Assembly (NCBI GenBank): GCA_910575445.1
Contig: CAJTFW010000001.1
Span: 1 to 64,000 of the forward strand
Length of the DNA stretch: 64,000 nt
Origin: Lachnospiraceae bacterium
Lineage (GTDB): Bacteria > Bacillota > Clostridia > Lachnospirales > Lachnospiraceae
Direction of reading: 5' to 3'
The notes beneath the pieces are model-generated. The model worked only from the letters and a program-made list of their open reading frames with translations, was not told where the DNA came from and did no database searches. The position numbers and the translations under genes are program-made. How positions within the stretch are numbered: the stretch's first letter is position 1; the number at the start of each line of letters is the position of its first letter. This document shows, in pieces, positions 47,437 through 55,235 of this stretch.

Positions 47437-48957
47437 TTATTCATTGTCAAAATAGAGTACAATATTTTCGATTTGTTCAAACTGGGTCTGTAGATATTTG
47501 TTGCGCGCACGTTTTTTTAGCTCGCTTGCTAACCCTAGACTCTGTATGGTAATCAGAGGTGTCATCGCTACCATTGCCACTACTCCAAAAGCATCCGTCA
47601 ACAGATTGCCTCCTACTGCCTGGCAGGCACCCATTGCAAAAGGCAGCAAAAAGGTCGCAGTCATCGGTCCGCTGGCCACACCACCGGAGTCAAAAGCGAC
47701 ACCTGTGTAGATTTTGGGCACAAAAAAAGTAAGAATAAGAGAGATGGCATACCCAGGGACTAGAAAGCACAGAATTGGAATTCCTGTCAGAATACGAAGG
47801 ATAGAGATGCCAACGGAGAGAGAGACACCTATTGATAATCCTGCTCTCATCGCACCCGCAGTAATCGAGCCATTGGATACTTCCTCGACCTGCTTGGTCA
47901 GCACATGGACAGCTGGCTCGGCTGCCACGATAAAATATCCCATTAACATACCTATCGGGATTAAAAAATAATTATTTTCACTTTCTCCAATCGTTCCACC
48001 GATAAACTGTCCGGTAGGCATAAAACCAATATTAACTCCAGTTAAAAAAAGGACAAGCCCTAAGTAAGTATAGATAAGACCACCTGTAATCTTTAAAATC
48101 TGCCGCTTGCGAAAGCGCCTAGAAAAAATCTGAAAGAGCAAAAACATAGCCGTAATGGGCAGAATCGAGACCGCTACTTCTTTAAAATAAGAAGGAAATG
48201 CTTGCACAAACTCGCGTGCAGCATCGACGGTAGTCTCAATCCCGGCTATCTCCCGCATGGTATAGACAGCAGAATCCGGTCGATAGAAGATTCCCAAAAT
48301 CAGCACCGCAAGCACAGGCCCGATACTACACAGTGCCACAAGGCCAAAGCTGTCTTCCTGAGAGCTTTTATCACTTCGAAGCGTAGCCAGACCAACACCC
48401 ATAGACATAATAAAAGGAACGGTTACAGGCCCGGTGGTAACACCGCCAGAGTCAAAAGACACAGGAATAAAGGTATCCGGTGTAAAACAAGCCACAAGAA
48501 AGATAAGCGCATAAAAGCACAGAAGCAAGATATTGAGCGGAATCTTAAAAAAGATACGCGCAATGGCAAGCGTCATAAAAGTGCCAACACCTCCTGCTAC
48601 TGCAAGCACAATCACAAGATTGGGAATTGCCGGGACTTGTTGTGCAAGTACCTGCAAGTCTGGCTCTGCCATTGTGATAATAATACCAAAAACAAAACTT
48701 AACAGAATCGGATAAATTGCCTTTTTGGATTTACTCATCTCGATGCCCATTCCTTCGCCCATGGGCGTCATTGCCAGGTCTGCACCAAGCGTAAAGACGC
48801 CCATTCCAAAGATTAAAAGCAAGGCGCCAAAGAGAAACAGCACTAACGTCCCTGCTGCGACAGGAGCGATGGTAATACTTAAAATCAACACAATCGCCGT
48901 AATCGGAAGTACAGAAGCAAGGGATTCCAAGATTTTTTCTTTGAGTAATTTTTTCAA
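47437..48957 (-). CDS. DUF1538 family membrane protein
   Basis: A 506-residue integral membrane protein with about 12-14 hydrophobic segments in two homologous halves; each carries an FDSGGV(T/A)(T/S)GP motif (VSFDSGGVTTGPVT and VAFDSGGVASGPMT) and a MAEPDLQVLAQQV / AAEPAVHVLTKQV motif. DUF1538 proteins are of unknown function but look like secondary transporters. The start codon appears to be TTG (CAA at 48955-48957), with a purine-rich AAAGGGG site upstream. The TTGACA/TATAGT promoter at 48993-49022 serves this two-gene operon. Confidence 0.85.
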   Translation of the reverse strand: MKKLLKEKILESLASVLPITAIVLILSITIAPVAAGTLVLFLFGALLLIFGMGVFTLGADLAMTPMGEGMGIEMSKSKKAIYPILLSFVFGIIITMAEPDLQVLAQQVPAIPNLVIVLAVAGGVGTFMTLAIARIFFKIPLNILLLCFYALIFLVACFTPDTFIPVSFDSGGVTTGPVTVPFIMSMGVGLATLRSDKSSQEDSFGLVALCSIGPVLAVLILGIFYRPDSAVYTMREIAGIETTVDAAREFVQAFPSYFKEVAVSILPITAMFLLFQIFSRRFRKRQILKITGGLIYTYLGLVLFLTGVNIGFMPTGQFIGGTIGESENNYFLIPIGMLMGYFIVAAEPAVHVLTKQVEEVSNGSITAGAMRAGLSIGVSLSVGISILRILTGIPILCFLVPGYAISLILTFFVPKIYTGVAFDSGGVASGPMTATFLLPFAMGACQAVGGNLLTDAFGVVAMVAMTPLITIQSLGLASELKKRARNKYLQTQFEQIENIVLYFDNE

Positions 48958-48992
48958 AAAAGATTCCCCTTTCCCTTATGTAAACTAGAACT

Positions 48993-49022
48993 ACTATAGG
49001 ATATGAAAGGGGGATTTGTCAA
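48993..49022 (-). promoter_or_regulatory. Promoter of the DUF1538/PII operon
   Basis: On the minus strand, TTGACA (+ positions 49017-49022), 18-base spacer, TATAGT (48993-48998). Confidence 0.8.
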
Positions 49023-49070
49023 TGCAAATGGGGGTTAAGCTTGCGCAAAGAAAATATTTAAAAAATATAG

Positions 49071-49099
49071 TTGACATATAAAATATCTCGTGTTACCAT
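49071..49099 (+). promoter_or_regulatory. Promoter of the first aminotransferase gene
   Basis: TTGACA (49071-49076), 17-base spacer, TACCAT (49094-49099). Divergent from the DUF1538 promoter, about 50 bases away. Confidence 0.7.
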
Positions 49100-49118
49100 A
49101 AAGCCGTCAATAATAATA

Positions 49119-49164
49119 AAAAGCAAAGGTGCATCTACAGGTATACCTTTGCTTTTTTCTTTTT
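49119..49164 (+). terminator. Terminator in the leader of the aminotransferase gene (possible attenuator)
   Basis: AAAAGCAAAGGT (49119-49130) and ACCTTTGCTTTT (49145-49156) form a perfect 12-bp stem, merging into a T-rich tract TTTTTTCTTTTT (49153-49164). It lies between the promoter and the ATG at 49187, so transcripts from the promoter must pass it. Only about 13 leader bases precede it, too few for a riboswitch, so a protein-controlled or basal attenuator is more likely. Confidence 0.75.
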
Positions 49165-49186
49165 CTAAGAAGAGGAGGATTCGACG

Positions 49187-50401
49187 ATGAAACTAAAAGA
49201 TACCAAGCTTACAGCACAGGATATCAAAGACAAAGTAGCAAAATATATGATTGAGACCTATGAACGCTTTGATTTTCTGGCAGAGCGGGCAGATGGAATG
49301 TATCTCTATGATGAAAAGGGGACACCTTATCTGGATTTCTATGCAGGGATTGCTGTTAACAGTGCCGGAAACTGCAATGAAAAAGTCGTAGCGGCTGTTA
49401 GAGACCAGGTTGGCGATATTATGCATACATTTAACTATCCGTATACGATTCCGCAGGCACTTCTGGCAGAGAAGGTGTGTGAGACCATTGGTATGGATAA
49501 GATTTTCTATCAAAATTCAGGTACAGAAGCCAATGAGGCGATGATTAAGATGGCCCGTAAATATGGTGTGGAGACTTATGGTCCAAACCGTTATCATATT
49601 GTTACAGCAAAGATGGGGTTTCATGGAAGAACCTTTGGCTCGATGTCGGCGACTGGTCAGCCGGGCAATGGGTGTCAGATTGGTTTTGGACCGATGACTT
49701 ATGGCTTTTCCTATGCACCATATAATGATTTGGAGGCATTTAAAAATGCCTGTACAGAGAATACGATTGCAATTATGATTGAACTGGTACAAGGAGAAGG
49801 CGGCGTACATCCGGCAACGATGGAATTTGCCACAGGCCTTCGCAGATTTTGTGATGAGCACCAGATGCTTTTATTGATTGATGAAGTACAGACCGGATGG
49901 TGCAGAACGGGAGCGGTAATGTCCTATATGAACTATGGAATCAAACCGGATATTGTATCAATGGCAAAAGCAATTGGAGGCGGGATGCCGATTGGAGCTA
50001 TCTGTGCAACCAGAGAAGTTGCAAAATCCTTTACTGCGGGTTCTCATGGAAGTACCTTTGGCGGTCATCCAGTAAGCTGTGCTGCGGCTTTGGCAGAAGT
50101 TACAGAATTGCTGGAGCGTGACTTGGCAGGCAATGCAAAGGGAATGGGAGACTATTTTGCCGCAAAGCTTGAGAAGCTGCCACATGTAAAAGAAGTAAGA
50201 CATCAGGGACTTTTGGTGGGTGTGGAATTTGACGATATACTGGATGCGGTTGAAATAAAACATGGTTGCTTAGAACGTAAGCTGTTGGTAACTGCGATTG
50301 GAAATCGTGTAATTCGTATGGTGCCGCCACTGATTGTATCAGAGGCAGAATGTGATAAGGCATGTGAGATTCTACAGGATACAATTGTTGCTTTGGCATG
50401 A
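49187..50401 (+). CDS. Class III (PLP-dependent) aminotransferase, first copy
   Basis: A 404-residue enzyme with the class III signatures: YLDFYAGIAVNSAGN, the GTEANEAMIKMARKY block, FHGRTFGSMSATGQ, LIDEVQTGWCRTG and PLP-binding Lys in SMAKAIGGGMPIGA (about 260). Members include acetylornithine, 4-aminobutyrate and other omega-amino acid transaminases. No arginine biosynthesis genes are nearby, and the neighbours (permease, second aminotransferase, iron alcohol dehydrogenase) favour a catabolic omega-amino acid role. GAGGAGG before the ATG supports the start. A terminator follows the gene. Confidence 0.88.
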   Translation: MKLKDTKLTAQDIKDKVAKYMIETYERFDFLAERADGMYLYDEKGTPYLDFYAGIAVNSAGNCNEKVVAAVRDQVGDIMHTFNYPYTIPQALLAEKVCETIGMDKIFYQNSGTEANEAMIKMARKYGVETYGPNRYHIVTAKMGFHGRTFGSMSATGQPGNGCQIGFGPMTYGFSYAPYNDLEAFKNACTENTIAIMIELVQGEGGVHPATMEFATGLRRFCDEHQMLLLIDEVQTGWCRTGAVMSYMNYGIKPDIVSMAKAIGGGMPIGAICATREVAKSFTAGSHGSTFGGHPVSCAAALAEVTELLERDLAGNAKGMGDYFAAKLEKLPHVKEVRHQGLLVGVEFDDILDAVEIKHGCLERKLLVTAIGNRVIRMVPPLIVSEAECDKACEILQDTIVALA

Positions 50402-50440
50402 AGATAAAGATATAAAATAGAAGATAGCTTGTAGACAATG

Positions 50441-50473
50441 GAGTCATCAAAGAAGGCGGATGACTCTTTTTTT
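50441..50473 (+). terminator. Intrinsic terminator after the first aminotransferase gene
   Basis: GAGTCATC (50441-50448) and GATGACTC (50459-50466) form a perfect 8-bp stem followed by TTTTTTT (50467-50473). Confidence 0.85.
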
Positions 50474-50492
50474 ATGCAGAGAAGGAGAGGAT

Positions 50493-51098
50493 ATGAAACA
50501 TCTGATTATTTCGATAGGATGCGAATATGGAGCAAAAGGCAATGCAATAGGAAAGAAAGTGGCAGAGGACCTTAAGATTAAGTTCTATGACAGAGAACTG
50601 ATTGATAGTATTGTTAGTGAGGTTGGTATTTCCAAGGATATTATTGAAAAGGTGGAGGAAGGCACAACAATAGCCGGTAAGGGTGTTAAGGGACAGGAGC
50701 GCGGAAATTTTTCCAAATATGCGAACCTGACTACACGAGCCATGTATGTGCAGGAGAAGATAATACGCAAGCTAGCAGAACGGGAATCGTGTGTGATTAT
50801 CGGCCGTTCCTCCGACTATATCTTAAAGGACCGGACAGATTTGCTGCGTATCTTTATCTATTCACCAGACAATATACGAATTAAAAATGTGATGGAAAGT
50901 CATCAGCTTTCTGAAACAGATGCCAGAATTCTGTTGTTGGAGAAAGATAGACGCTATCATAAGCGACATCTGGCGATGACTGGAAGCAATCGGGGCGACC
51001 GCCATAATCGGGATTTATTGATTAACAGCAATCTGTTGGGAATTGAAGGAAGTGCGAAGATGATTGAGCAGGTGGCCGAACAGGTATTTGCAGAGTGA
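50493..51098 (+). CDS. Cytidylate kinase-like protein
   Basis: A 201-residue protein of the cytidylate kinase-like family. It starts KHLIISIGCEYGAKGNAIGKKVAEDL (beginning ISIGCEYGAKG, a P-loop variant), then KFYDRELIDS as in that family, IGRSSDYILKD and later RRYHKRH. The substrate of this family outside true CMP kinases is unknown. GGAGAGG just before 50493 fixes the start; the in-frame ATG at 50460 lies in the terminator. It comes between a terminator and the permease gene (14-base gap), suggesting a regulatory or accessory place in the amino acid operon. Confidence 0.85.
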   Translation: MKHLIISIGCEYGAKGNAIGKKVAEDLKIKFYDRELIDSIVSEVGISKDIIEKVEEGTTIAGKGVKGQERGNFSKYANLTTRAMYVQEKIIRKLAERESCVIIGRSSDYILKDRTDLLRIFIYSPDNIRIKNVMESHQLSETDARILLLEKDRRYHKRHLAMTGSNRGDRHNRDLLINSNLLGIEGSAKMIEQVAEQVFAE

Positions 51099-51112
51099 GA
51101 AGGAGGGAGATT

Positions 51113-52636
51113 ATGAATAAGAAAACATCGGATTTTAACAAAGTATTTAGTGCATGGGATATTCTGGTGATTGCTTTTGGTGCGATGATTGGATGGGGAT
51201 GGGTGGTATCTTCCGGCGGCTGGATTGAGAAGGGTGGTGTACTTGGCGCAGCTATCGGCTTTGTCCTTGGCGGCATCATGGTCTTCTTTGTAGGTCTGAC
51301 TTACGCAGAGCTGACGGGAGCGATGCCACAATGCGGAGGAGAACATGTGTTCAGCCACAGGGCAATGGGAGCCAATTGTTCCTTTATCTGTACTTGGGGG
51401 ATTGTTCTGGGTTATGTCAGTGTGGCATGCTTTGAGGCGTGTGCATTTCCGACGGTACTTACATATCTGTGGCCAGGATTTCTAAAAGGCTATTTATATA
51501 CTGTGGCTGGCTTTGACATCTATGCTTCCTGGCTTATTGTGGCGATGGTGATGGCATGTATAATTATGATAATCAATATTCTTGGAGCCAAGACAGCGGC
51601 AATCTTGCAGACAATACTGACTGTGATTATTGGTGGGGCAGGTGTACTGTTAATTGTAGCATCTGTACTCAATGGAAATATCTCCAACCTGGATGGACAG
51701 ATGTTTGTAGGGACATCAAATGGTTCTATTGTAAAAAGTATTGTATCTGTGGCAGTTGTTACTCCGTTTTATTTTATCGGTTTTGATGTGATTCCACAGG
51801 CGGCAGAGGAGATTAATGTTCCGCTGAAGAAAATCGGAAAGATGTTGATTCTGTCAGTGGTTATGGCGGTTGTCTTCTATGCACTGGTTATCATAGCGGT
51901 TGGTATGGTGATGGGGCCAGAGGAGATTGTGATTTCCCAGGCTGGCACAGGACTGGTGACTGCTGATGCAATGGCAGCAGCCTTTCACACTTCGACTATG
52001 GCAAAGGTGATTATTGTTGGAGGTGTCTGTGGTATTATCACTTCATGGAATTCCTTTATGATTGGTGGTTCAAGGGCAATGTATTCGATGGCAGAATCCT
52101 ATATGATTCCCAAATTTTTTGCCAAACTACATCCTAAGTTTAAGACTCCAGTCAATGCATTGATTTTAATTGGTGTACTTACAATGTTAGCTCCTCTGGC
52201 CGGGCGTAAGATGTTAGTATGGATTAGTGATGCCGGTAATTTTGGCTGTTGTGTGGCTTACTGTATGGTGTCTCTTTCCTTTTTAATTCTAAGAAAAAAA
52301 GAACCTGATATGCCAAGACCATATAAGGTTTCTGCTTATCTGTTTGTAGGAATTATGGCTGTGATAATGTCAGGATTTATGGTAGTGATGTATTGTATTC
52401 CAGGCTCTGGTGCCAATCTGGTGCCGCAGGAATGGATTGCAGTAGGAAGCTGGTGTTTACTTGGACTTGTCTTCTATGGCGTGTGCAAAACTAAATATAA
52501 AGAAAAGTTTGGTACACTTGTGGAGATTATCTCTGACGAAGATGCAGCAAGCCTGATGCCAGAAGCAGATGAAGAAGAACTGGAGCGGACGATAGATGCA
52601 GCTATCGATGTTGTGCTGGCGCGTATGTGTGCATAG
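51113..52636 (+). CDS. APC-superfamily amino acid permease
   Basis: A 507-residue membrane protein with about 12 hydrophobic helices. N-terminal VFSAWDILVIAFGAMIGWGWV carries the family's helix 1 glycine pattern (AFGAMIGWGW), and LTYAELTGAMPQCGGEHVF its helix 3 loop. The C-terminal tail is acidic. It probably imports the amino acid handled by the aminotransferases. AAGGAGGGA sets the start at 51113; the ORF extends to 51095 within the previous gene. Substrate cannot be assigned. Confidence 0.9.
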   Translation: MNKKTSDFNKVFSAWDILVIAFGAMIGWGWVVSSGGWIEKGGVLGAAIGFVLGGIMVFFVGLTYAELTGAMPQCGGEHVFSHRAMGANCSFICTWGIVLGYVSVACFEACAFPTVLTYLWPGFLKGYLYTVAGFDIYASWLIVAMVMACIIMIINILGAKTAAILQTILTVIIGGAGVLLIVASVLNGNISNLDGQMFVGTSNGSIVKSIVSVAVVTPFYFIGFDVIPQAAEEINVPLKKIGKMLILSVVMAVVFYALVIIAVGMVMGPEEIVISQAGTGLVTADAMAAAFHTSTMAKVIIVGGVCGIITSWNSFMIGGSRAMYSMAESYMIPKFFAKLHPKFKTPVNALILIGVLTMLAPLAGRKMLVWISDAGNFGCCVAYCMVSLSFLILRKKEPDMPRPYKVSAYLFVGIMAVIMSGFMVVMYCIPGSGANLVPQEWIAVGSWCLLGLVFYGVCKTKYKEKFGTLVEIISDEDAASLMPEADEEELERTIDAAIDVVLARMCA

Positions 52637-52661
52637 AAGGACAAGAGACAGGAGAATGATT

Positions 52662-54026
52662 ATGTTAAGAACAGATTTACCTCAAATAATAACAGAAGTA
52701 TTACCAGGTCCTAAAGCGGCAGAAATCATGGAGCGAAGAAAAGCGGCAATTCCAGATGCGATTGGCTGCGCCTATCCTGTTGTGATAGCCAAAGGCGAAG
52801 GTGCAATGATTGAAGACGTGGACGGAAATAAATTTTTAGACTGGATTGGCGGTGTGGGGGTATTGAATATCGGCTACTCGCATCCTGAGATTGTAGAAGC
52901 TGTCAAGGCACAGGCAGAGCGTTATTTTCATGGTATGATTAATATCGTTACACATGAAGGCTATGTAGCGCTTGCAGAGAAGATTGCACAGATTGCCCCG
53001 GTAAAAGGGGAGAAGAAAAAAGCTTTTTTTGCAAATAGCGGTGCAGAGGCAGATGAAAATGCTGTCAAAGTGGCAAAAGCAGCTACTGGGCGTCCCAATA
53101 TTCTGGTATTTTCCGGGGCTTTTCATGGCAGAACTCATCTGACTATGACCATGACCTCTAAGAAAGCATATGCTGCCAAGATGGGACCTTTGGCTGGTGG
53201 CGTCTATCGGGCGCGGTTTCCATACTATTACCGGAATCCCGAAGGGATGCCACCAGAGAAAGCACTTGTTTATTATCTGAAATCTATCTACGATGTCTTT
53301 GAGGAATGTGCTGCCGCAGATACTTTTGCTGCTGTAGTTGTAGAGCCATTGCAGGGGGAGGGTGGTTTTATACCAGCACCATTAGAATGGATAAAAGCAC
53401 TTAGAGAAATCTGTGATACTTATGGTATTCTTCTGATTGCAGACGAGGTACAGAGCGGATTCTGTCGAAGCGGGCGGATGTTTGCATCAGAGTACTGGGC
53501 GGAGGTCAGTGTACAGCCTGATATTATTGCCACAGCTAAATCGATTGCAGCTGGTATTCCACTCTCTGCAATCGTGGCAGATACCAGGATTATGGAGCAG
53601 GTTCCGTCAGGGACTGTCGGAGGAACTTATTGTGGAAATCCGCTGGCATGTGCAGCTGCTCTTAAGACGATTGAGATTATGGAGCGGGAGCATCTGGCGG
53701 AGCGCTCTCTTTCGATTGGAGCAAAAGTGATGGAGCGATATCAGAAGATGCAGTTAAAATATCCAATCATCGGAGATATCAGAGGGATGGGAGGAATGAT
53801 AGGCATTGAGTTTGTAAAAAATACACAGACCAAAGAGCCGGCCGATGGGATGACTGCTGAGATTATCCGCCTGTGCGCTTCCAAAGGATTGCTGGTAGAA
53901 AGTGCTGGTACCTACCACAATGTGATTCGCTTTCTGGCACCTCTTGTAATAACAGAAGAACAGCTAGAAGCCGGGCTTGATATCTTTGAAGAAGCGATAC
54001 AAGAGGCAAGTCAGAAGAACCTGTAG
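52662..54026 (+). CDS. Class III aminotransferase, second copy (4-aminobutyrate type)
   Basis: A 454-residue PLP enzyme of the GabT-like group. Signatures are DWIGGVGVLNIGYSHPEI, FFANSGAEADENAVKVAK, FHGRTHLTMTMTSK, LIADEVQSGFCRSG and the PLP Lys in IATAKSIAAGIPLSAI (about 293). The best start is ATG 52662, seven bases after CAGGAG (52649-52654). The nearby ATG at 52656 is only one base away from it. It would convert an omega-amino acid to its semialdehyde, to be reduced by the following dehydrogenase. True substrate (4-aminobutyrate, beta-alanine, 5-aminovalerate) is open. Confidence 0.9.
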   Translation: MLRTDLPQIITEVLPGPKAAEIMERRKAAIPDAIGCAYPVVIAKGEGAMIEDVDGNKFLDWIGGVGVLNIGYSHPEIVEAVKAQAERYFHGMINIVTHEGYVALAEKIAQIAPVKGEKKKAFFANSGAEADENAVKVAKAATGRPNILVFSGAFHGRTHLTMTMTSKKAYAAKMGPLAGGVYRARFPYYYRNPEGMPPEKALVYYLKSIYDVFEECAAADTFAAVVVEPLQGEGGFIPAPLEWIKALREICDTYGILLIADEVQSGFCRSGRMFASEYWAEVSVQPDIIATAKSIAAGIPLSAIVADTRIMEQVPSGTVGGTYCGNPLACAAALKTIEIMEREHLAERSLSIGAKVMERYQKMQLKYPIIGDIRGMGGMIGIEFVKNTQTKEPADGMTAEIIRLCASKGLLVESAGTYHNVIRFLAPLVITEEQLEAGLDIFEEAIQEASQKNL

Positions 54027-54039
54027 GATGGAGGATAAG

Positions 54040-55170
54040 ATGGAATTTCAGTATTATTTACCTGTACATATTGTATTTGGGCGCAAAAAAGTGGCAGAAG
54101 TCGGGGCACTGACAGCACCTTATGGAAAAAAGGCACTGATTGTCACAGGAACATCCAGTGCGAAAAAATCAGGATTGTATAAGAAAGTGGCGCAAAGTCT
54201 TACAGAAGCGAAGGTCAGTCACTGTCTGTTTGACAAGGTGACGCAAAATCCCCTAACAACAACAGCTATCGAAGGTGCAACGCTTGCCAGAGAACAACAG
54301 TGTGAAGTTGTTGTTGCGATTGGTGGCGGAAGTATTATGGACTGCGCAAAGGCGATTGCATTTTTGGCTGTAAACAATGGAGATATCAATGACTATATTT
54401 ATGGAAGAAAGACAAGTGAGAAAGCACTTCCTATCATACTGATTCCAACGACCTGTGGAACAGGATCCGAAGGAAATGGTTTTGCTGTGCTGACCAATCC
54501 ACAGAACAAAGATAAGAAATCCCTTCGCTGTAATGCAGTTGTTGCAAAAGTCTCTCTAGTAGACCCAGAATGTATGATGACTATGCCCAAAAAGGTGCTG
54601 GCATCGGTGGGTTTTGATGCACTTTGTCATTGTATGGAAGCTTACACTTCTAAGCTTGCACAGCCTTTTAGCGATGCGCTCTGCTTGTACGCGATGGAGC
54701 TGATTGCTTCAAGTCTGGTAAAAATATATCAGGGTGCACAGGATATAGAGGCATGGGAGAAGCTTACACTTGCCAGCACGATAGGAGGAATGGCTATCAA
54801 TATTGCTGGTGTGACGCTGTCACATGGTATGGAACATCCGGCAAGCGGTCTAAAAGATATTGTACATGGATATGGATTGGCGGCACTGACGCCAGTAGTT
54901 CTGGAGGCGTCGATAGAAGGGTGCCCTGATAAATTTGCCAGGATTGCTCAAATCTTTGGAGGAAGCACAGCAGAGGAGCTTCCGGGAATAATCCGTAAGC
55001 TTTTACAGAGTCTTGATATATCTTTTTCTCTGTCAAAGCTTGGATTTAAAGAAGAAGACATTCCCTGGATGGCAGAGAACTGTGTCAAAGTATCCGCAGC
55101 CAGTATTGCCAATAACCCGGTTGTCTTTTCACAGCAACAAATCGCAGAAATCTATAAAAAGGCGATGTAA
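54040..55170 (+). CDS. Iron-containing alcohol dehydrogenase
   Basis: A 376-residue group III alcohol dehydrogenase. It shows the NAD-binding GGGSIMDCAKAIAFL, PTTCGTGSE, and metal-ligand region with FDALCHCMEAYTS, LSHGMEHPASG and HGYGLA histidines. The group includes 4-hydroxybutyrate and 1,3-propanediol dehydrogenases. Next to an omega-aminotransferase it probably reduces the semialdehyde to a hydroxy acid, regenerating NAD+ in fermentation. GGAGG at 54030-54034 favours ATG 54040 over 54028. The gene starts 13 bases after the aminotransferase stop. Confidence 0.9.
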   Translation: MEFQYYLPVHIVFGRKKVAEVGALTAPYGKKALIVTGTSSAKKSGLYKKVAQSLTEAKVSHCLFDKVTQNPLTTTAIEGATLAREQQCEVVVAIGGGSIMDCAKAIAFLAVNNGDINDYIYGRKTSEKALPIILIPTTCGTGSEGNGFAVLTNPQNKDKKSLRCNAVVAKVSLVDPECMMTMPKKVLASVGFDALCHCMEAYTSKLAQPFSDALCLYAMELIASSLVKIYQGAQDIEAWEKLTLASTIGGMAINIAGVTLSHGMEHPASGLKDIVHGYGLAALTPVVLEASIEGCPDKFARIAQIFGGSTAEELPGIIRKLLQSLDISFSLSKLGFKEEDIPWMAENCVKVSAASIANNPVVFSQQQIAEIYKKAM

Positions 55171-55235
55171 AAGAAGAAGAAAAAAAGTGTTTGCATAACA
55201 TAGTATAGAAGGACCTATTTTGTGAAAGGTATTCT

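Noticed and set aside
48202-48702. + strand ORF of 166 codons opposite the DUF1538 gene
   Set aside because: Lys/His/Asn-rich, no family pattern, and the minus strand product has clear membrane helices and duplicated motifs.
53977-54039. Longer start for the iron alcohol dehydrogenase
   Set aside because: It would overlap the aminotransferase gene by 50 bases and lacks a ribosome binding site, while GGAGG lies just before 54040.
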